Notes: generated by a model from the sequence alone, not told the origin. Numbered from the stretch's first letter, positions 1 through 9,140 are shown. The stretch is 64,000 nt of DNA from Solwaraspora sp. WMMD792 (GCF_029626105.1 NZ_JARUBH010000009.1:5580001-5644000); one strand, 5' to 3'. Program-made: numbers and translations.

Positions 1-3
1 CCG

Positions 4-1470
4 ATGCCCGCACCGGCACCGCCACCCGCAGCCGCACCGCCGACCGTGGGCGTGGCCGGTTCGGCCCCCACCTCGGAGCTGCCGACGGTCCGCGCTGCGG
101 GGCTGTCCACCGGGCAGGTCGCGGCCCGGTCCGCAGCGGCTCCGGCTCCTGCGCTGGCGGCGCGGGCCGCCGTGCCGGTGCCGCCGACCGCGTCGGGTAC
201 GAGCCGGTCGCCGGCCGCCGCGACGGCCGGCGTCGTCGGCTCGGCGGCTGCCGCACTGGCCGCCTCGGCTCCCGTAGCGGCGTCGGGCAGCCGGATCCGG
301 CCCCGGCGGGTCCGCCCCGGCACCGGCCCGTTCGCCATCGGGCAGCTGGTCTACTGGCAACTGGCGGCGACCGTGCTGCTCGTCGCGTACCAGCGGGGGC
401 CGGTCGTGACGCTGGTGACGGCTGCGGCGCTGGCGCTGCTGCTGGCACCGACGGTGGTTCGGCTGCGCGGGCGGTGGCTCTACCAGTGGATGGCGGTGTG
501 GTTGCGGTACCGGCTGCGGCCCCGGCGGCTGCCGGCCGGTGGCGGCAACCGGGCGACGGGCCTGCTGCGGTTCGTGGAGCCGACCGCCATAGTGGACGAT
601 GTTACGGTCAGCGGCCGGACGATGGCGACGATCAGTCACCGGGGTGGCGTCTGCGCCGTCCTGGAGCTCGACCCTGCCGACGGTTCGCTGTTCGTCGGCT
701 CGGCACTCAGTCTGCCGTCCCCGGCGGCGCTGCTGCCGGCGCCGGATCCGGCCGCCCCGCCGACCTCGGTGCAGCTGCTCGTCCAGGTCGCGGCGGCCCC
801 CCGCGCGCACACCGGACGAGGGCTGGTGGAGCGCTCCTACCGGGAGCTGACCGGCGGTGACGTGCCGGCCCGCCGGCGGGCCTGGTTGGTGCTCCAGGTG
901 ATGCGCACGCCGGACGGCTACACCGATCGGGAGCTGGCACCAGCGCTGATGTCGTCGGTCCGGCGGGTCCAGCGCCAGCTGAAACAGGACCGGGTGCCGG
1001 CCCGGCTGCTGGGCGGCGACGATCTGCTGACCGCCGTCGGCTACCTGGCGCAGCTGCCCAGCCGGCTGGACGGCGGCAACGTCTACGGCACCGCCAGCAA
1101 CCGGGTCGCCGGCGAGGAGACCTGGCAGGCGTGGTGGAGCGGCGAGGTGCCGCAGGTCTGCCGCCGGCTGCTGCGCTGGCCGGAGCTGCCGTGGCAGCTG
1201 GACGACGTGTTGCGGCAGCTGCCGATGGTCGACACGGTGGTGTCGGTCGCCGTCGCCCGGGAGCCGGGGCATCCGACCGAGACCGCCGCCGGGGACGTGA
1301 CGGTGTCGGCCGCGGTCCGGCTCACCGCCGCCGACGTGACGACGCTGGCCGTCGGCGACCAGGCACTGACCGAGGCGGTACGCGAACGCGGCGGGCTCAC
1401 CGAGCGGATCGACGGTGAGCATGTCCGTGGGCTGGCCGCCACCCTGCCGCTCGGGGGGTTCCTGCCGTGA
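4..1470 (+). CDS. eccE: Type VII secretion protein EccE (start may lie upstream of the window)
   Basis: EccE is the peripheral membrane-pore subunit of ESX/type VII secretion. What is seen: an Ala/Pro-rich, probably disordered first ~100 residues, two adjacent membrane helices at about 109-152 (FAIGQLVYWQLAATVLLVAY and a following Val/Leu-rich stretch), then a ~330-residue soluble domain with the EccE-like VDDVTVSGRTMATISHRGG region. The reading frame is open to the left edge, so the ATG at 4 may be internal. Its stop overlaps the next GTG by four bases, so the two genes are coupled. The call rests on overall architecture and family resemblance; the rest of the ESX locus would lie to the left. 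Confidence 0.75.
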   Translation: MPAPAPPPAAAPPTVGVAGSAPTSELPTVRAAGLSTGQVAARSAAAPAPALAARAAVPVPPTASGTSRSPAAATAGVVGSAAAALAASAPVAASGSRIRPRRVRPGTGPFAIGQLVYWQLAATVLLVAYQRGPVVTLVTAAALALLLAPTVVRLRGRWLYQWMAVWLRYRLRPRRLPAGGGNRATGLLRFVEPTAIVDDVTVSGRTMATISHRGGVCAVLELDPADGSLFVGSALSLPSPAALLPAPDPAAPPTSVQLLVQVAAAPRAHTGRGLVERSYRELTGGDVPARRRAWLVLQVMRTPDGYTDRELAPALMSSVRRVQRQLKQDRVPARLLGGDDLLTAVGYLAQLPSRLDGGNVYGTASNRVAGEETWQAWWSGEVPQVCRRLLRWPELPWQLDDVLRQLPMVDTVVSVAVAREPGHPTETAAGDVTVSAAVRLTAADVTTLAVGDQALTEAVRERGGLTERIDGEHVRGLAATLPLGGFLP

Positions 1471-2156
1471 CGGGTCCGTTGTCGATCATCCCGCCGACCG
1501 GCCTGCACACCGCCGGTCTCGAAGCACTCGGCGACGTACGGTTGCGGGCCGGCGGCGACGGCATGGTCGTCGGGCGCAACCGGCAGGGCGGGCCGGTCGC
1601 GGTACGGCTGTTCCGCCCGGAACCGACCCGGCTGCTGCTGGTCGGCGGGCTGCGCTGCGCGCAACTGCTGGCGCTGCGGGCGATGGCGCTCGGCGCGCAC
1701 CTGTTCATCCAGACGGCCCGCGAGCCGGACTGGCACGGGTTTCTGCACCAGTGTGGTCTGGGTCGGGAGTCGGCGTCGTTTCTGCCGCCCGGCGCCCAGC
1801 CGCCACCACCGCCGTCACCGGCGCATCCCCAGCTGCTGGCGGTGGATGTCGGCCCGGCGATGGGTGGCACGCCGGAGGTGGGGGTGCCGTGGCGGACGAC
1901 GATGGTGCTCCGCAACGACGTGGGCAGTTGGGATCTCGACCCGCTGGTCCGCAGCGACCTGGTGGTGCTGCAGCGGTTGACCGCCGCCGAGGCGGCGCTG
2001 GTGGCGTCGGCGTTGGGATTCACCGAGGCGCAGAGCTGGTTGACCCGAATCCATCCGGAGATGGTCGGTCTGGTCAGTCAGGGCCGGCTGCAGTGGGTGA
2101 TGCTGCATCCGACGTCGATGGAGTCGGCGCTACTCGGCCCGGTCGGCCGGCCCTGA
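1467..2156 (+). CDS. Conserved unknown protein coupled to EccE
   Basis: 229 residues, no signal peptide or clear membrane helix. It starts with GTG inside the eccE stop (GTGA overlap). I do not recognise a named domain. Visible traits are a Gly/Leu-rich LLLVGGLRCAQLLALRAMALGA segment near residues 51-72 and a Pro-rich linker at about 110-120, resembling the small nucleotide-domain-like proteins that follow EccE in Micromonosporaceae ESX loci. A role as a cytosolic accessory of the secretion system is inferred from position only. Confidence 0.6.
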   Translation: MTGPLSIIPPTGLHTAGLEALGDVRLRAGGDGMVVGRNRQGGPVAVRLFRPEPTRLLLVGGLRCAQLLALRAMALGAHLFIQTAREPDWHGFLHQCGLGRESASFLPPGAQPPPPPSPAHPQLLAVDVGPAMGGTPEVGVPWRTTMVLRNDVGSWDLDPLVRSDLVVLQRLTAAEAALVASALGFTEAQSWLTRIHPEMVGLVSQGRLQWVMLHPTSMESALLGPVGRP

Positions 2157-2217
2157 CCCGGTGACCTGAACCGAGCGGGACGCCCGCTGATTGGCTTACC
2201 GGAGATAGCCGCATGCT

Positions 2218-2254
2218 CCCCGTGTATACACCCGGTGTATACACGGGGTGTATG
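2218..2254 (+). promoter_or_regulatory. PadR operator palindrome array
   Basis: A perfect 14-base inverted repeat (CCCCGTGTATACAC, centre CCG, GTGTATACACGGGG) covers 2218-2248, and a third half-site GTGTAT follows at 2248-2253. The core decamer GTGTATACAC occurs twice, 13 bases apart centre to centre. It lies immediately before the PadR gene start, so autoregulation of the padR-ABC operon is the natural reading. Other PadR-family operators are also TA-centred ATGTA-type palindromes. Confidence 0.75.
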
Positions 2255-2263
2255 GTGACCGGC

Positions 2264-2785
2264 ATGTCCCTCGGTCAGACGTTTCTCGGCCTGCTGGAGT
2301 CCGCCCCCCGGCACGGCTACGACCTCAAACGCACCTACGACGAACGGTTCGGTCGCGGCAAACCGCTGCACTTCGGGCAGGTCTACTCGACCCTGTCCCG
2401 GCTGCTGCGCGACGGCCTCGTCGAAGTCGACGCGGTGCCCGGCGACGGCCCGGAGCGCAAGCGGTACGCGATCACCGAAGCCGGCGTCACCGACGTCGCC
2501 CGGTGGCTGAGCCAACCGGAGAAACCCGACGTCTATCTGCAGAACACCCTCTACACCAAGGTGGTGCTGGCGCTGCTCACCGGCCGGCCGGCCGCCGACC
2601 TGCTCGACGTACAGCGTGCCGAGCATCTGCGGCTGATGCGCGAGCTGACCCGCCGCAAGTCCGCCGGCGACCTGGCCGACCAGTTGATCTGCGACCACGC
2701 CCTGTTCCATCTGGAGGCAGACCTGCGCTGGCTGGAGCTGACCGCCGCCCGGCTCGACCAACTCGCCAAGGAGCTGCACGCATGA
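2264..2785 (+). CDS. PadR-family transcriptional regulator
   Basis: 173 residues from ATG 2264 (an in-frame ATG at 2252 would overlap the operator and is the alternative). The N-terminus has the PadR winged helix: LGQTFLGLLESAPRHGYDLKR, then FGQVYSTLSRLLRDGLVE and the wing PERKRYAITEAG. The C-terminal ~80 residues form the usual helical dimerisation region. Its stop overlaps the ABC ATPase start (ATGA). PadR proteins next to an ABC ATPase and FtsX-like permease are typically ligand-released repressors of export or envelope-stress transporters; the palindrome just upstream supports autorepression. Confidence 0.88.
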   Translation: MSLGQTFLGLLESAPRHGYDLKRTYDERFGRGKPLHFGQVYSTLSRLLRDGLVEVDAVPGDGPERKRYAITEAGVTDVARWLSQPEKPDVYLQNTLYTKVVLALLTGRPAADLLDVQRAEHLRLMRELTRRKSAGDLADQLICDHALFHLEADLRWLELTAARLDQLAKELHA

Positions 2786-3459
2786 CGCCCCTGCTGTACG
2801 CCGAGGAGCTGCACAAGTCGTTCGGGCCGACCCCGGCGCTGGCCGGCGCGTCGATCCGGATCGCGGCCGGCGAGGTGGTCGCGATCATGGGTCCGTCCGG
2901 GTCCGGGAAGTCCACTCTGCTGCACTGCCTGGCCGGGATCATCCGACCCGATTCGGGGCGGGTCGGCTATCGCGACCAGGACGTGACCGGCATGTCAGAC
3001 GTACGGCGCAGCGCGTTGCGCCGTACCGACTTCGGGTTCGTCTTCCAGTTCGGGCAGCTGGTGCCGGAGCTGACCGCCGTGGAGAACGTCGCGTTGCCGC
3101 TGCGGCTGCGCCGGATGGGCCGCCGCGACGCCGAGCGACGGGCCGCCGAGTGGCTCGACCGACTGGAGGTCGCCGACGTGGCCGACAAGCGTCCCGGTGA
3201 GGTGTCCGGCGGGCAGGGTCAGCGGGTGGCGATCGCCCGGGCGCTGGCCGGCGACGCCTCGGTGATCTTCGCCGACGAGCCGACCGGCGCGCTCGACTCA
3301 CTCAACGGGGAACGGGTGATGCAGCTGCTGACCGCCGCCGCCCGGGACACCGGCGCGGCTGTCGTGCTGGTCACCCACGAGCCCCGGGTCGCCGCGTACG
3401 CCGATCGGGAGGTCGTGGTCCGCGACGGCCGGACCCGCGACCTGGCGCTCGCCCAGTGA
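2782..3459 (+). CDS. ABC transporter ATP-binding protein (MacB/LolD type)
   Basis: 225 residues from ATG 2782, overlapping the padR stop. All motifs of an ABC ATPase are present: Walker A GPSGSGKS, a Q-loop in FVFQFGQLVPELT, signature VSGGQGQR, Walker B VIFADEPTGALD and the H-loop VLVTHE. The VFQ...LVPELTAVENV arrangement and EPTGALD are typical of the MacB/LolD/FtsE class that partners FtsX-like permeases. GTGA overlap with the downstream permease marks a single transporter. The substrate is unknown. Confidence 0.92.
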   Translation: MTPLLYAEELHKSFGPTPALAGASIRIAAGEVVAIMGPSGSGKSTLLHCLAGIIRPDSGRVGYRDQDVTGMSDVRRSALRRTDFGFVFQFGQLVPELTAVENVALPLRLRRMGRRDAERRAAEWLDRLEVADVADKRPGEVSGGQGQRVAIARALAGDASVIFADEPTGALDSLNGERVMQLLTAAARDTGAAVVLVTHEPRVAAYADREVVVRDGRTRDLALAQ

Positions 3460-5864
3460 CCGGGCAGCGGAACACCAGCTGGCTCGGCCAGGTCGGTCAC
3501 GACGTCGCCTTCGGCGCGCGGCTGGCCTTCGCCGGCGGCCGGGACGGCTGGACACGGACGATTTTCACCGCCGTCGGCGTCGGCATCGGGGTGGCGATGC
3601 TGCTGCTGGCCGCCTCGGTGCCGGCCGCCATCGACGCCCGCGAGCAGCGCGGTGCCGACCGCGACTGGCAGCAGGTGCTGAGCACCGACGACGCCGGACC
3701 GGCATCACCGGCCGACGACGCGGGCGCGCCGACCGCGATGGCCGACGACACGCTGCTGATCGCGCAGGCCTACACGACCTTCCGGGGTCGGCCGGTGTGG
3801 GGGCGGGCGGTGCAGGCCGGTGGCCCGCAGGCCCCGGTGCCGCCGGGAGTAACCAAGCTGCCCGGGCCCGGCGAGGCGGTCGTCTCACCGGCGCTGGCCG
3901 AGCTGCTGGCCGGCCCGGACGGGGCGCTGCTGGCTCCCCGCATCGGCGAACGGATAATCGGCGAGATCGGCCCGGCCGGCCTGACCGGCCCCGCCGAGCT
4001 GGCCTTCTACCGGGGCGTCGACACGTTGCACGCCGAGTCGCATCAGCGGGTCGCGGCGTTCGGCGGCGGTCAGCCCGGCGAACCGTTCGGCCCCACCCTC
4101 ACCCTGCTGCTGGTGGTCATCTTCGTGGTGCTGCTGCTGCCGATCGTGGTCTTCCTCGGCGCGGCGGTCCGGTTCGGCGGGGCCAGCCGGGACCGGCGGC
4201 TCGCCGCGCTGCGGCTGGCCGGCGCCGACCGGCGGATGATCACCCGGATCGCCGCCGGGGAGGCGTTGGCCGGCGCGCTGCTCGGGCTGGCCGTCGGCGC
4301 ACTGCTGTTCGCCGCCGGCCGGCAGGTCGCGCCGCTGGTGCAGGTGTGGAACCTCAGCGTCTTCGCGTCGGACATCCGGCCGCCGGCCGTACTGGTGGGG
4401 CTGGTCGCCGTCGCCGCGCCGCTGGCCGCCGTCGTGGTCGGCCTGGCCGCGCTGCGCGGCGTCGTCGTCGAACCGCTCGGCGTGGTCCGCCGGGGCACGC
4501 CGCGCCGCCGCCGACCGTGGTGGCGGCTGGCCGTGCCGCTGGCCGGGCTGGCCCTGCTGTACCCGCTGCTGCGCGGCGGGATCTCCGCCTTCGAGACGGC
4601 GGCCCGCTACCAGGTGGCCGCTGGCGCGGTGCTGCTGCTGGTCGGCGTGGTTACGCTGCTGCCGTGGCTGGTCGAGGCCACCGTACGGCGACTGCGTGGC
4701 GGGCCGGTCGCCTGGCAGTTGGCGATCCGCCGGCTGCAGGTCGACGGCGGCGGCAACGCCCGGCAGGTGTGCGGGGTCGCGGTCGCGGTGGCCGGTGCCA
4801 TCGCGTTGCAGGCACTGTTCACCGGGATCGACGACGACTTCGTCCGACAGACCGGTGCCGATCCGGACCGGGCGAGCCACCGCGCCCATCTCGGCGTATC
4901 GGACCGGTCGACCGGGGATGCGCTGCTGACCCGGCTGGGCGCGGTGCCGGGGGTCGAGTCGGTCGCCGGATACCGCTCCGCCATAGCGTTCACCGGCTCC
5001 GATGCCGCGCGGCGCACCGATGAGCTGGTCATCGCCGACTGCCGGGTGCTCGCCGAACTGATCGTCGCGACCGACTGCGCCGACGGTGCCGTCTTCCTGG
5101 TCCCACCGCCCCCCGACTACCAGCGGTCCGCGATGACCGTCGACGAGCAGGGCCAGCTGGTCGAGGCGTCGGTCGAACCGATCCGGGCCGGCGAGCAGGT
5201 GCAGGTCGGACCTGGTGAGTACGAGTGGATGGTCCCCGTCGACGCCCGACCGGCGGAGTCGCGCGTCGATCCGTACGGTATCGGTCGGTTCGGGATCTTC
5301 GCCACGCCGGCCGCGATCGACGTCGACGCGGCCGGGCGGCTGCCGACCATGGCCTACCTGCAAATCGACCCCGGCCAGCCGGACGCGGTCGAGCACGTCC
5401 GCAACGTTCTCGCCACCGCCGGACCGATGGACCTGCTCTCCACCCTGTCGGCGACGACCGAGGCACGGCGGTTCACCAACGTCCGCCGTGGACTCGCCGC
5501 CGGCATCGTCGTCACGTTGCTGCTGATCGCCGCCAGCATGCTGGTCACCATGCTGGAGCAGTTGCGCGAGCGGCGCCGGCTGCTGGCCATGCTGGACGCG
5601 TTCGGCACGCCCCGGCGGGCGCTCGGATGGGCGGTCGTCTGGCAGCATCTGGTGCCCGTACTGCTCGGGCTGGTCCTGGCGGTGGCCGCCGGGGTCGGGC
5701 TCGGTGCGGTGCTGCTGGGCATGGTCGGCCGCGACCTCGTGATCAGCTGGTGGACGGTGGCCGGGGCCAGCGCGGCGGGTGCCGGTGTCGTGCTGCTGGT
5801 CGCCGCCGCCGGTCTGCCGGCGCTGTGGCGGCTGATGCGCGCCGACGGGCTGCGTACCGAGTGA
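3456..5864 (+). CDS. FtsX-like ABC permease
   Basis: 802 residues, about ten hydrophobic segments: one at 36-56, three at about 211-335, three at about 355-457 and three at about 680-790. This is the duplicated FtsX/MacB-like layout with two large extracytoplasmic loops (roughly 57-210 and 458-680). Actinobacterial long FtsX permeases of this kind pair with one ATPase to move lipids, lipoproteins or peptides, or to sense envelope stress. It starts with GTG overlapping the ATPase stop. No substrate can be read from the sequence. Confidence 0.88.
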   Translation: MTGQRNTSWLGQVGHDVAFGARLAFAGGRDGWTRTIFTAVGVGIGVAMLLLAASVPAAIDAREQRGADRDWQQVLSTDDAGPASPADDAGAPTAMADDTLLIAQAYTTFRGRPVWGRAVQAGGPQAPVPPGVTKLPGPGEAVVSPALAELLAGPDGALLAPRIGERIIGEIGPAGLTGPAELAFYRGVDTLHAESHQRVAAFGGGQPGEPFGPTLTLLLVVIFVVLLLPIVVFLGAAVRFGGASRDRRLAALRLAGADRRMITRIAAGEALAGALLGLAVGALLFAAGRQVAPLVQVWNLSVFASDIRPPAVLVGLVAVAAPLAAVVVGLAALRGVVVEPLGVVRRGTPRRRRPWWRLAVPLAGLALLYPLLRGGISAFETAARYQVAAGAVLLLVGVVTLLPWLVEATVRRLRGGPVAWQLAIRRLQVDGGGNARQVCGVAVAVAGAIALQALFTGIDDDFVRQTGADPDRASHRAHLGVSDRSTGDALLTRLGAVPGVESVAGYRSAIAFTGSDAARRTDELVIADCRVLAELIVATDCADGAVFLVPPPPDYQRSAMTVDEQGQLVEASVEPIRAGEQVQVGPGEYEWMVPVDARPAESRVDPYGIGRFGIFATPAAIDVDAAGRLPTMAYLQIDPGQPDAVEHVRNVLATAGPMDLLSTLSATTEARRFTNVRRGLAAGIVVTLLLIAASMLVTMLEQLRERRRLLAMLDAFGTPRRALGWAVVWQHLVPVLLGLVLAVAAGVGLGAVLLGMVGRDLVISWWTVAGASAAGAGVVLLVAAAGLPALWRLMRADGLRTE

Positions 5865-5911
5865 TGCTCAGACGCCGGCAACGCGGCGGCCAAGGGATGC
5901 TCAGACGCCGG
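5864..5911. repeat. 15-bp direct repeat pair
   Basis: ATGCTCAGACGCCGG occurs at 5864-5878 and again at 5897-5911, 33 bases apart. The first copy starts in the last base of the permease stop codon, and the second contains the stop codon of the convergent esterase gene. It is probably a local duplication between convergent gene ends. Confidence 0.6.
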
Positions 5912-7217
5912 ACGGGAAGGTCTCCGGTTCGCGCAGCTCGACGTGCGGGGTCCGCAGCGGGCGCACGCCTCGGCTGCGGTCGAACCAGAGGAACGCGTCG
6001 TAGCGGTCGCCGAGCACGGTCGGCACGTAGTTGCCGCGCCGTTCCATGTTCGGCTGGTAGACGACTCCGATCGCCCGGTGGTCCAGCTCGTCGGTGAGCA
6101 GATCCGGTCTGCCGTCGGTCGGGAAGACGAACAACGACTCGGTCGGGGCCGCGACGGAAAGGATCGCTTCCAGCGACCCCGGCCGGGCCGGCGGTACGGG
6201 CATCAGCCGCATCGGCGCACCCCAGGTGTCGCCGGCCACCACCGTGCCCCGGTAGGTGCCGAAACCGACCAGGACCACCCGGTCCCGGCCGTACCGCTCG
6301 CGGGCCAGCTGCCCGATGTTGACCTCGCCGAGTTCGGCCATGTCGGTGGCCCGGGCGTCGCCGACGTGCGTGTTGTGCGCCCACACCACCGCGCGGGCGT
6401 CCGGTCCGTACCGGTCGAGCAGCCGGGCGAGGGTGTCGTCCATGTGCCGGTCCCGGACGTTCCAGGACAGCCGGCCGCCGGAAACCAGCGCCCGGTAGTA
6501 GCGTTCGGCACCGGCCACCACCTCGGCGTTCTGCCAGGCACCGAAGCTGCCGGCCCCGTCGGTGGCGGCGTCGCGCCGCAGCCGGACCAGCAGGTCGATC
6601 ACCTCCGCCTCGCAGCCGGCGGGCACCAGCCGCAGGGCGGTCGCGTAGTCCTGCGGGTCCTCGCCGTACGGTTCGAAGCAGCGGTACGCGTCGAGCGCCG
6701 CCGGCACCTGGTCCGGTCGATGTTCCCGCAGGTATACGAGGATCTCGCGGAGCGACTCCCACAGCGAGTAGACGTCGAGCCCGTGGAAGCCGACCCGGGC
6801 GGATTCGCTGACCGAGTCGTTGTGCCGGCGCAGCCAGCGGCAGAAGTCGACCACCTCGTCGTTGGCCCACATCCAGGTCGGCCAGCGTTCGAAGGTGGTC
6901 AGCGCGTCGCGCGGGTCGCGGGGGGCGTCGAATCGACCCCGGACGCTGCGGTCGACCCGGTCGCAGTCCGGCCAGTCCCCTTCGACGGCGACGAAGGAGA
7001 AGTCGTGCTCGGTGATCAGGCGGCGGGTGACGGCCGCCCGCCAACCGTAGAACTCGTGCGTACCGTGGCTCGCCTCGCCGAGCATCACGACCCGCGCGTC
7101 GGCGGCCCGTTCGATCAGCGGGTCGAGGTCGTCGGCGTCGACCAACGGTCGCGCCAGCGCGGTGATGTCCGCGGCATATCTGGCCACCGGGCCCGGGTAC
7201 CCGGGCGTTACCGGCAC
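5901..7217 (-). CDS. Erythromycin esterase family hydrolase
   Basis: About 438 residues from GTG 7217 (preceded by GACGGGG; GTG 7187 is an alternative, and the frame extends further upstream without a better start). Family hallmarks are visible: LGEASHGTHEFYGWRAAVTRRLI with the catalytic-type His/Glu, FVAVEGDWPDCDRVDR, and VVWAHNTHVGDARAT. Ere-type enzymes hydrolyse macrolide lactones, but many family members, including those in actinomycetes outside resistance clusters, have unknown substrates, so resistance is not assumed. The start region contains a perfect 16-base palindrome GCCCGGGTACCCGGGC (7191-7206). Confidence 0.85.
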   Translation of the reverse strand: MPVTPGYPGPVARYAADITALARPLVDADDLDPLIERAADARVVMLGEASHGTHEFYGWRAAVTRRLITEHDFSFVAVEGDWPDCDRVDRSVRGRFDAPRDPRDALTTFERWPTWMWANDEVVDFCRWLRRHNDSVSESARVGFHGLDVYSLWESLREILVYLREHRPDQVPAALDAYRCFEPYGEDPQDYATALRLVPAGCEAEVIDLLVRLRRDAATDGAGSFGAWQNAEVVAGAERYYRALVSGGRLSWNVRDRHMDDTLARLLDRYGPDARAVVWAHNTHVGDARATDMAELGEVNIGQLARERYGRDRVVLVGFGTYRGTVVAGDTWGAPMRLMPVPPARPGSLEAILSVAAPTESLFVFPTDGRPDLLTDELDHRAIGVVYQPNMERRGNYVPTVLGDRYDAFLWFDRSRGVRPLRTPHVELREPETFPSGV

Positions 7218-7291
7218 AAACCCCGTCAGCCGGGGCCGCTGGAACTCGCGAGGCGGGTGTTGCGGGCGGGTTCGGGCTAGGCTGCCTGAGC

Positions 7292-8293
7292 ATGGAGGAG
7301 CAATCGCCTGACGCTGAGCCGAGGCGGTCCCGCGCCCCACGGGCCAGGACACCGAAGGCCGGCTTCACGCCGCCCGCCGCCATCGCTCCCGTGTTGTTCC
7401 AGCCGCCACCGAGCGCGAGCGCGGCCGGCAGCACCGAGGGCCCTACCAAGAAGGCCACGCCAGCGAAGAAGGCGACTCCGACGAAGAAGACCGCCGCGCC
7501 AGCGAAGAAGACCGCCGCCAAGAAGACCGCGCCGACGAAGAAGGCGACTCCGACGAAGAAGTCCACTGCGGCGAAGAAGACCGCGCCGACGAAAAAGACC
7601 GCGTCGGCGCCGGATCCGGCCAGCGCTCCCCCGCCAGGTCCGGTGCCCGGCGGTACGCTGCGACACCTGTTGGCGCGTCCGGCGTACGCGCCGGAACTGC
7701 TCGCCCTGGCGGCGGTGGAGCGGATCGGCCCGGCGGCGCGGGACTGGGCGGCCCGGCTACGCGACGACTACCCGGCGGCCAGCGACGACGCCCTGGCCCG
7801 GCTGGCGGCGCGCCGGTTCACCCGGCTGGCCGGGGCCGGCGCGGCGGTCGCCACCGCCGGCGGGCTGCTCGGCCCCGCCCTGGAGCTGGTGACACTCAGC
7901 TGGACGCAGGCCGCTGTCACGCTGCACGTGGCGGCCGCGTACCGACATGATCCGACCGACCGGGACCGGGCGGCGGAGCTGCTGGCTCTCACCGGTATGC
8001 AGCCGGACGTCGCGGCGGCCCACGCGGCGCTGGACGCGGCGGGCCGGCCGACGGCCGACGACGACGAGGATCCGGCGTTGCGGCTGCTCGACGGCGCGCA
8101 GCGGTTCACCGAGGCGGTGAGCCGGTTGACCGACGGCGGTTGGGCGCTGCTGCGGTTGCCGGCCCGGTTCCTGCCCGGCGGGCGGGCGCTGGTCGCCTGG
8201 TCGGGCGACACGTTGCTGCTGGAGCGGCTGGCCGCGCGGGCGAGTGCGCACTACCGGCCGGTCACGCCGGCCGCGCCGGTCACAGCCAGCTGA
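7292..8293 (+). CDS. Histone H1-like Lys-rich N-terminal tail fused to an EcsC-like hydrophobic domain
   Basis: 333 residues. Residues ~50-105 are a run of short KKATP, KKTAA and KKTAP units, the kind of tail found in bacterial H1-like proteins. The remaining ~220 residues are Ala/Leu-rich with RFTRLAGAGAAVATAGGLLGPALELVTLSWTQ..., resembling EcsC-family membrane-associated domains. Such tails can bind nucleic acid or acidic polymers; the combination suggests a membrane-nucleoid or membrane-polyanion contact, which is inference. The gene is divergent from the esterase, and its last 14 bases overlap the convergent CPBP gene. Confidence 0.7.
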   Translation: MEEQSPDAEPRRSRAPRARTPKAGFTPPAAIAPVLFQPPPSASAAGSTEGPTKKATPAKKATPTKKTAAPAKKTAAKKTAPTKKATPTKKSTAAKKTAPTKKTASAPDPASAPPPGPVPGGTLRHLLARPAYAPELLALAAVERIGPAARDWAARLRDDYPAASDDALARLAARRFTRLAGAGAAVATAGGLLGPALELVTLSWTQAAVTLHVAAAYRHDPTDRDRAAELLALTGMQPDVAAAHAALDAAGRPTADDDEDPALRLLDGAQRFTEAVSRLTDGGWALLRLPARFLPGGRALVAWSGDTLLLERLAARASAHYRPVTPAAPVTAS

Positions 8294-9140
8294 ACCAGTC
8301 GCGGGGCAGCAGCGCGTAGCCGACGAACGCGAAGACGTCCAGCAGGGTGTGCGCGATGATCAACGGCATCACCCGGCGGGTACGCAGGAAGAACAGCGAC
8401 AGCACCACACCCATGATCACGTTGCCGACGAACGCCCCGAAGCCCTGGTAGAGGTGGTAGGTGCCGCGCAGCAGGCAGCTGGTGGCGATGACCGCGCCGA
8501 TCCGCCAGCCGAGTTGCCGCAGCCGGGTCATCAGGTAGCCGACCACGATCACCTCTTCCAGGATGGCGTTCTGCGCGGCGGCCAGGATCAGCACCGGGAC
8601 CGTCCACCACAGCTGCGGTAGCGCGGCCGGGACCAGGCTGGCGTTGAGCCCGAGCAGCGCGGCGATCCAGAACAGTCCGAGTCCGGGCAGCCCGATCGCG
8701 GCGGCCAGGGCGGCCCCCCAGGCCAGGTCGCGCAGCGGTGACCGGGCGTCGAGTCCGAGCCGGGCGCGGGCGTCGGCCCGGTCCCGGCTGAGCAGGTGGA
8801 CCGCCAGCAGGACCGGCACGAGGGCGAAGAAGATCCCGAGCAGCTGGTACGTCAGGTCCAGCCAGGGGCGGGCCGACTGGGAGGCGTTCATGGTGGCGGT
8901 CTGCTGGCCCAGCGGCCGGTCGGCGGTGAGTCGCGCGGTGATGGTGACCAGGGCGTAGATGGCGGACTGGCCGAGCGACACGCCCAGGACCAGGAGCACC
9001 TCGGCGCGCAGCAGGCGCGGTGGCAGCGGGGCCGCCGGGTGGGCGTCCGGGTTGCTGCTGGCCGGTGGTGGCGTACCGGCGAGGTCGACCGTCACCGGAC
9101 CACTGTGCCCGAGCAGGTACGGCAGAGCAATGTCGCACAT
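8280..9140 (-). CDS. CPBP family intramembrane (Abi/CAAX-like) protease
   Basis: 286 residues from ATG 9140 (GTG 9095 also possible; neither has a strong ribosome site). About seven hydrophobic segments. The family motifs are present in order: ILEEVIVVGYLMTRL (the EE pair; the usual downstream Arg of EExxxR is displaced), GTYHLYQGFGAF (His motif) and LIIAHTLLDVFAF (HxxxD). These residues form the metal or glutamate active site of Rce1-like proteases. Actinobacterial members are mostly of unknown function. Confidence 0.85.
   Translation of the reverse strand: MCDIALPYLLGHSGPVTVDLAGTPPPASSNPDAHPAAPLPPRLLRAEVLLVLGVSLGQSAIYALVTITARLTADRPLGQQTATMNASQSARPWLDLTYQLLGIFFALVPVLLAVHLLSRDRADARARLGLDARSPLRDLAWGAALAAAIGLPGLGLFWIAALLGLNASLVPAALPQLWWTVPVLILAAAQNAILEEVIVVGYLMTRLRQLGWRIGAVIATSCLLRGTYHLYQGFGAFVGNVIMGVVLSLFFLRTRRVMPLIIAHTLLDVFAFVGYALLPRDWFSWL

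Noticed and set aside
3885-5648. 587-codon minus-strand frame opposite the FtsX-like gene
   Set aside because: Composition of a shadow frame, antisense to a protein with membrane segments and operon coupling.
7191-7206. GCCCGGGTACCCGGGC palindrome as an operator
   Set aside because: Perfect palindrome, but it lies in or next to the esterase start codon region and is composed of restriction-like GC steps common by chance in such DNA; no regulator adjoins.
5901-7217. Macrolide resistance determinant
   Set aside because: Family-level match to erythromycin esterases only; no resistance context, and the substrate is not deducible.
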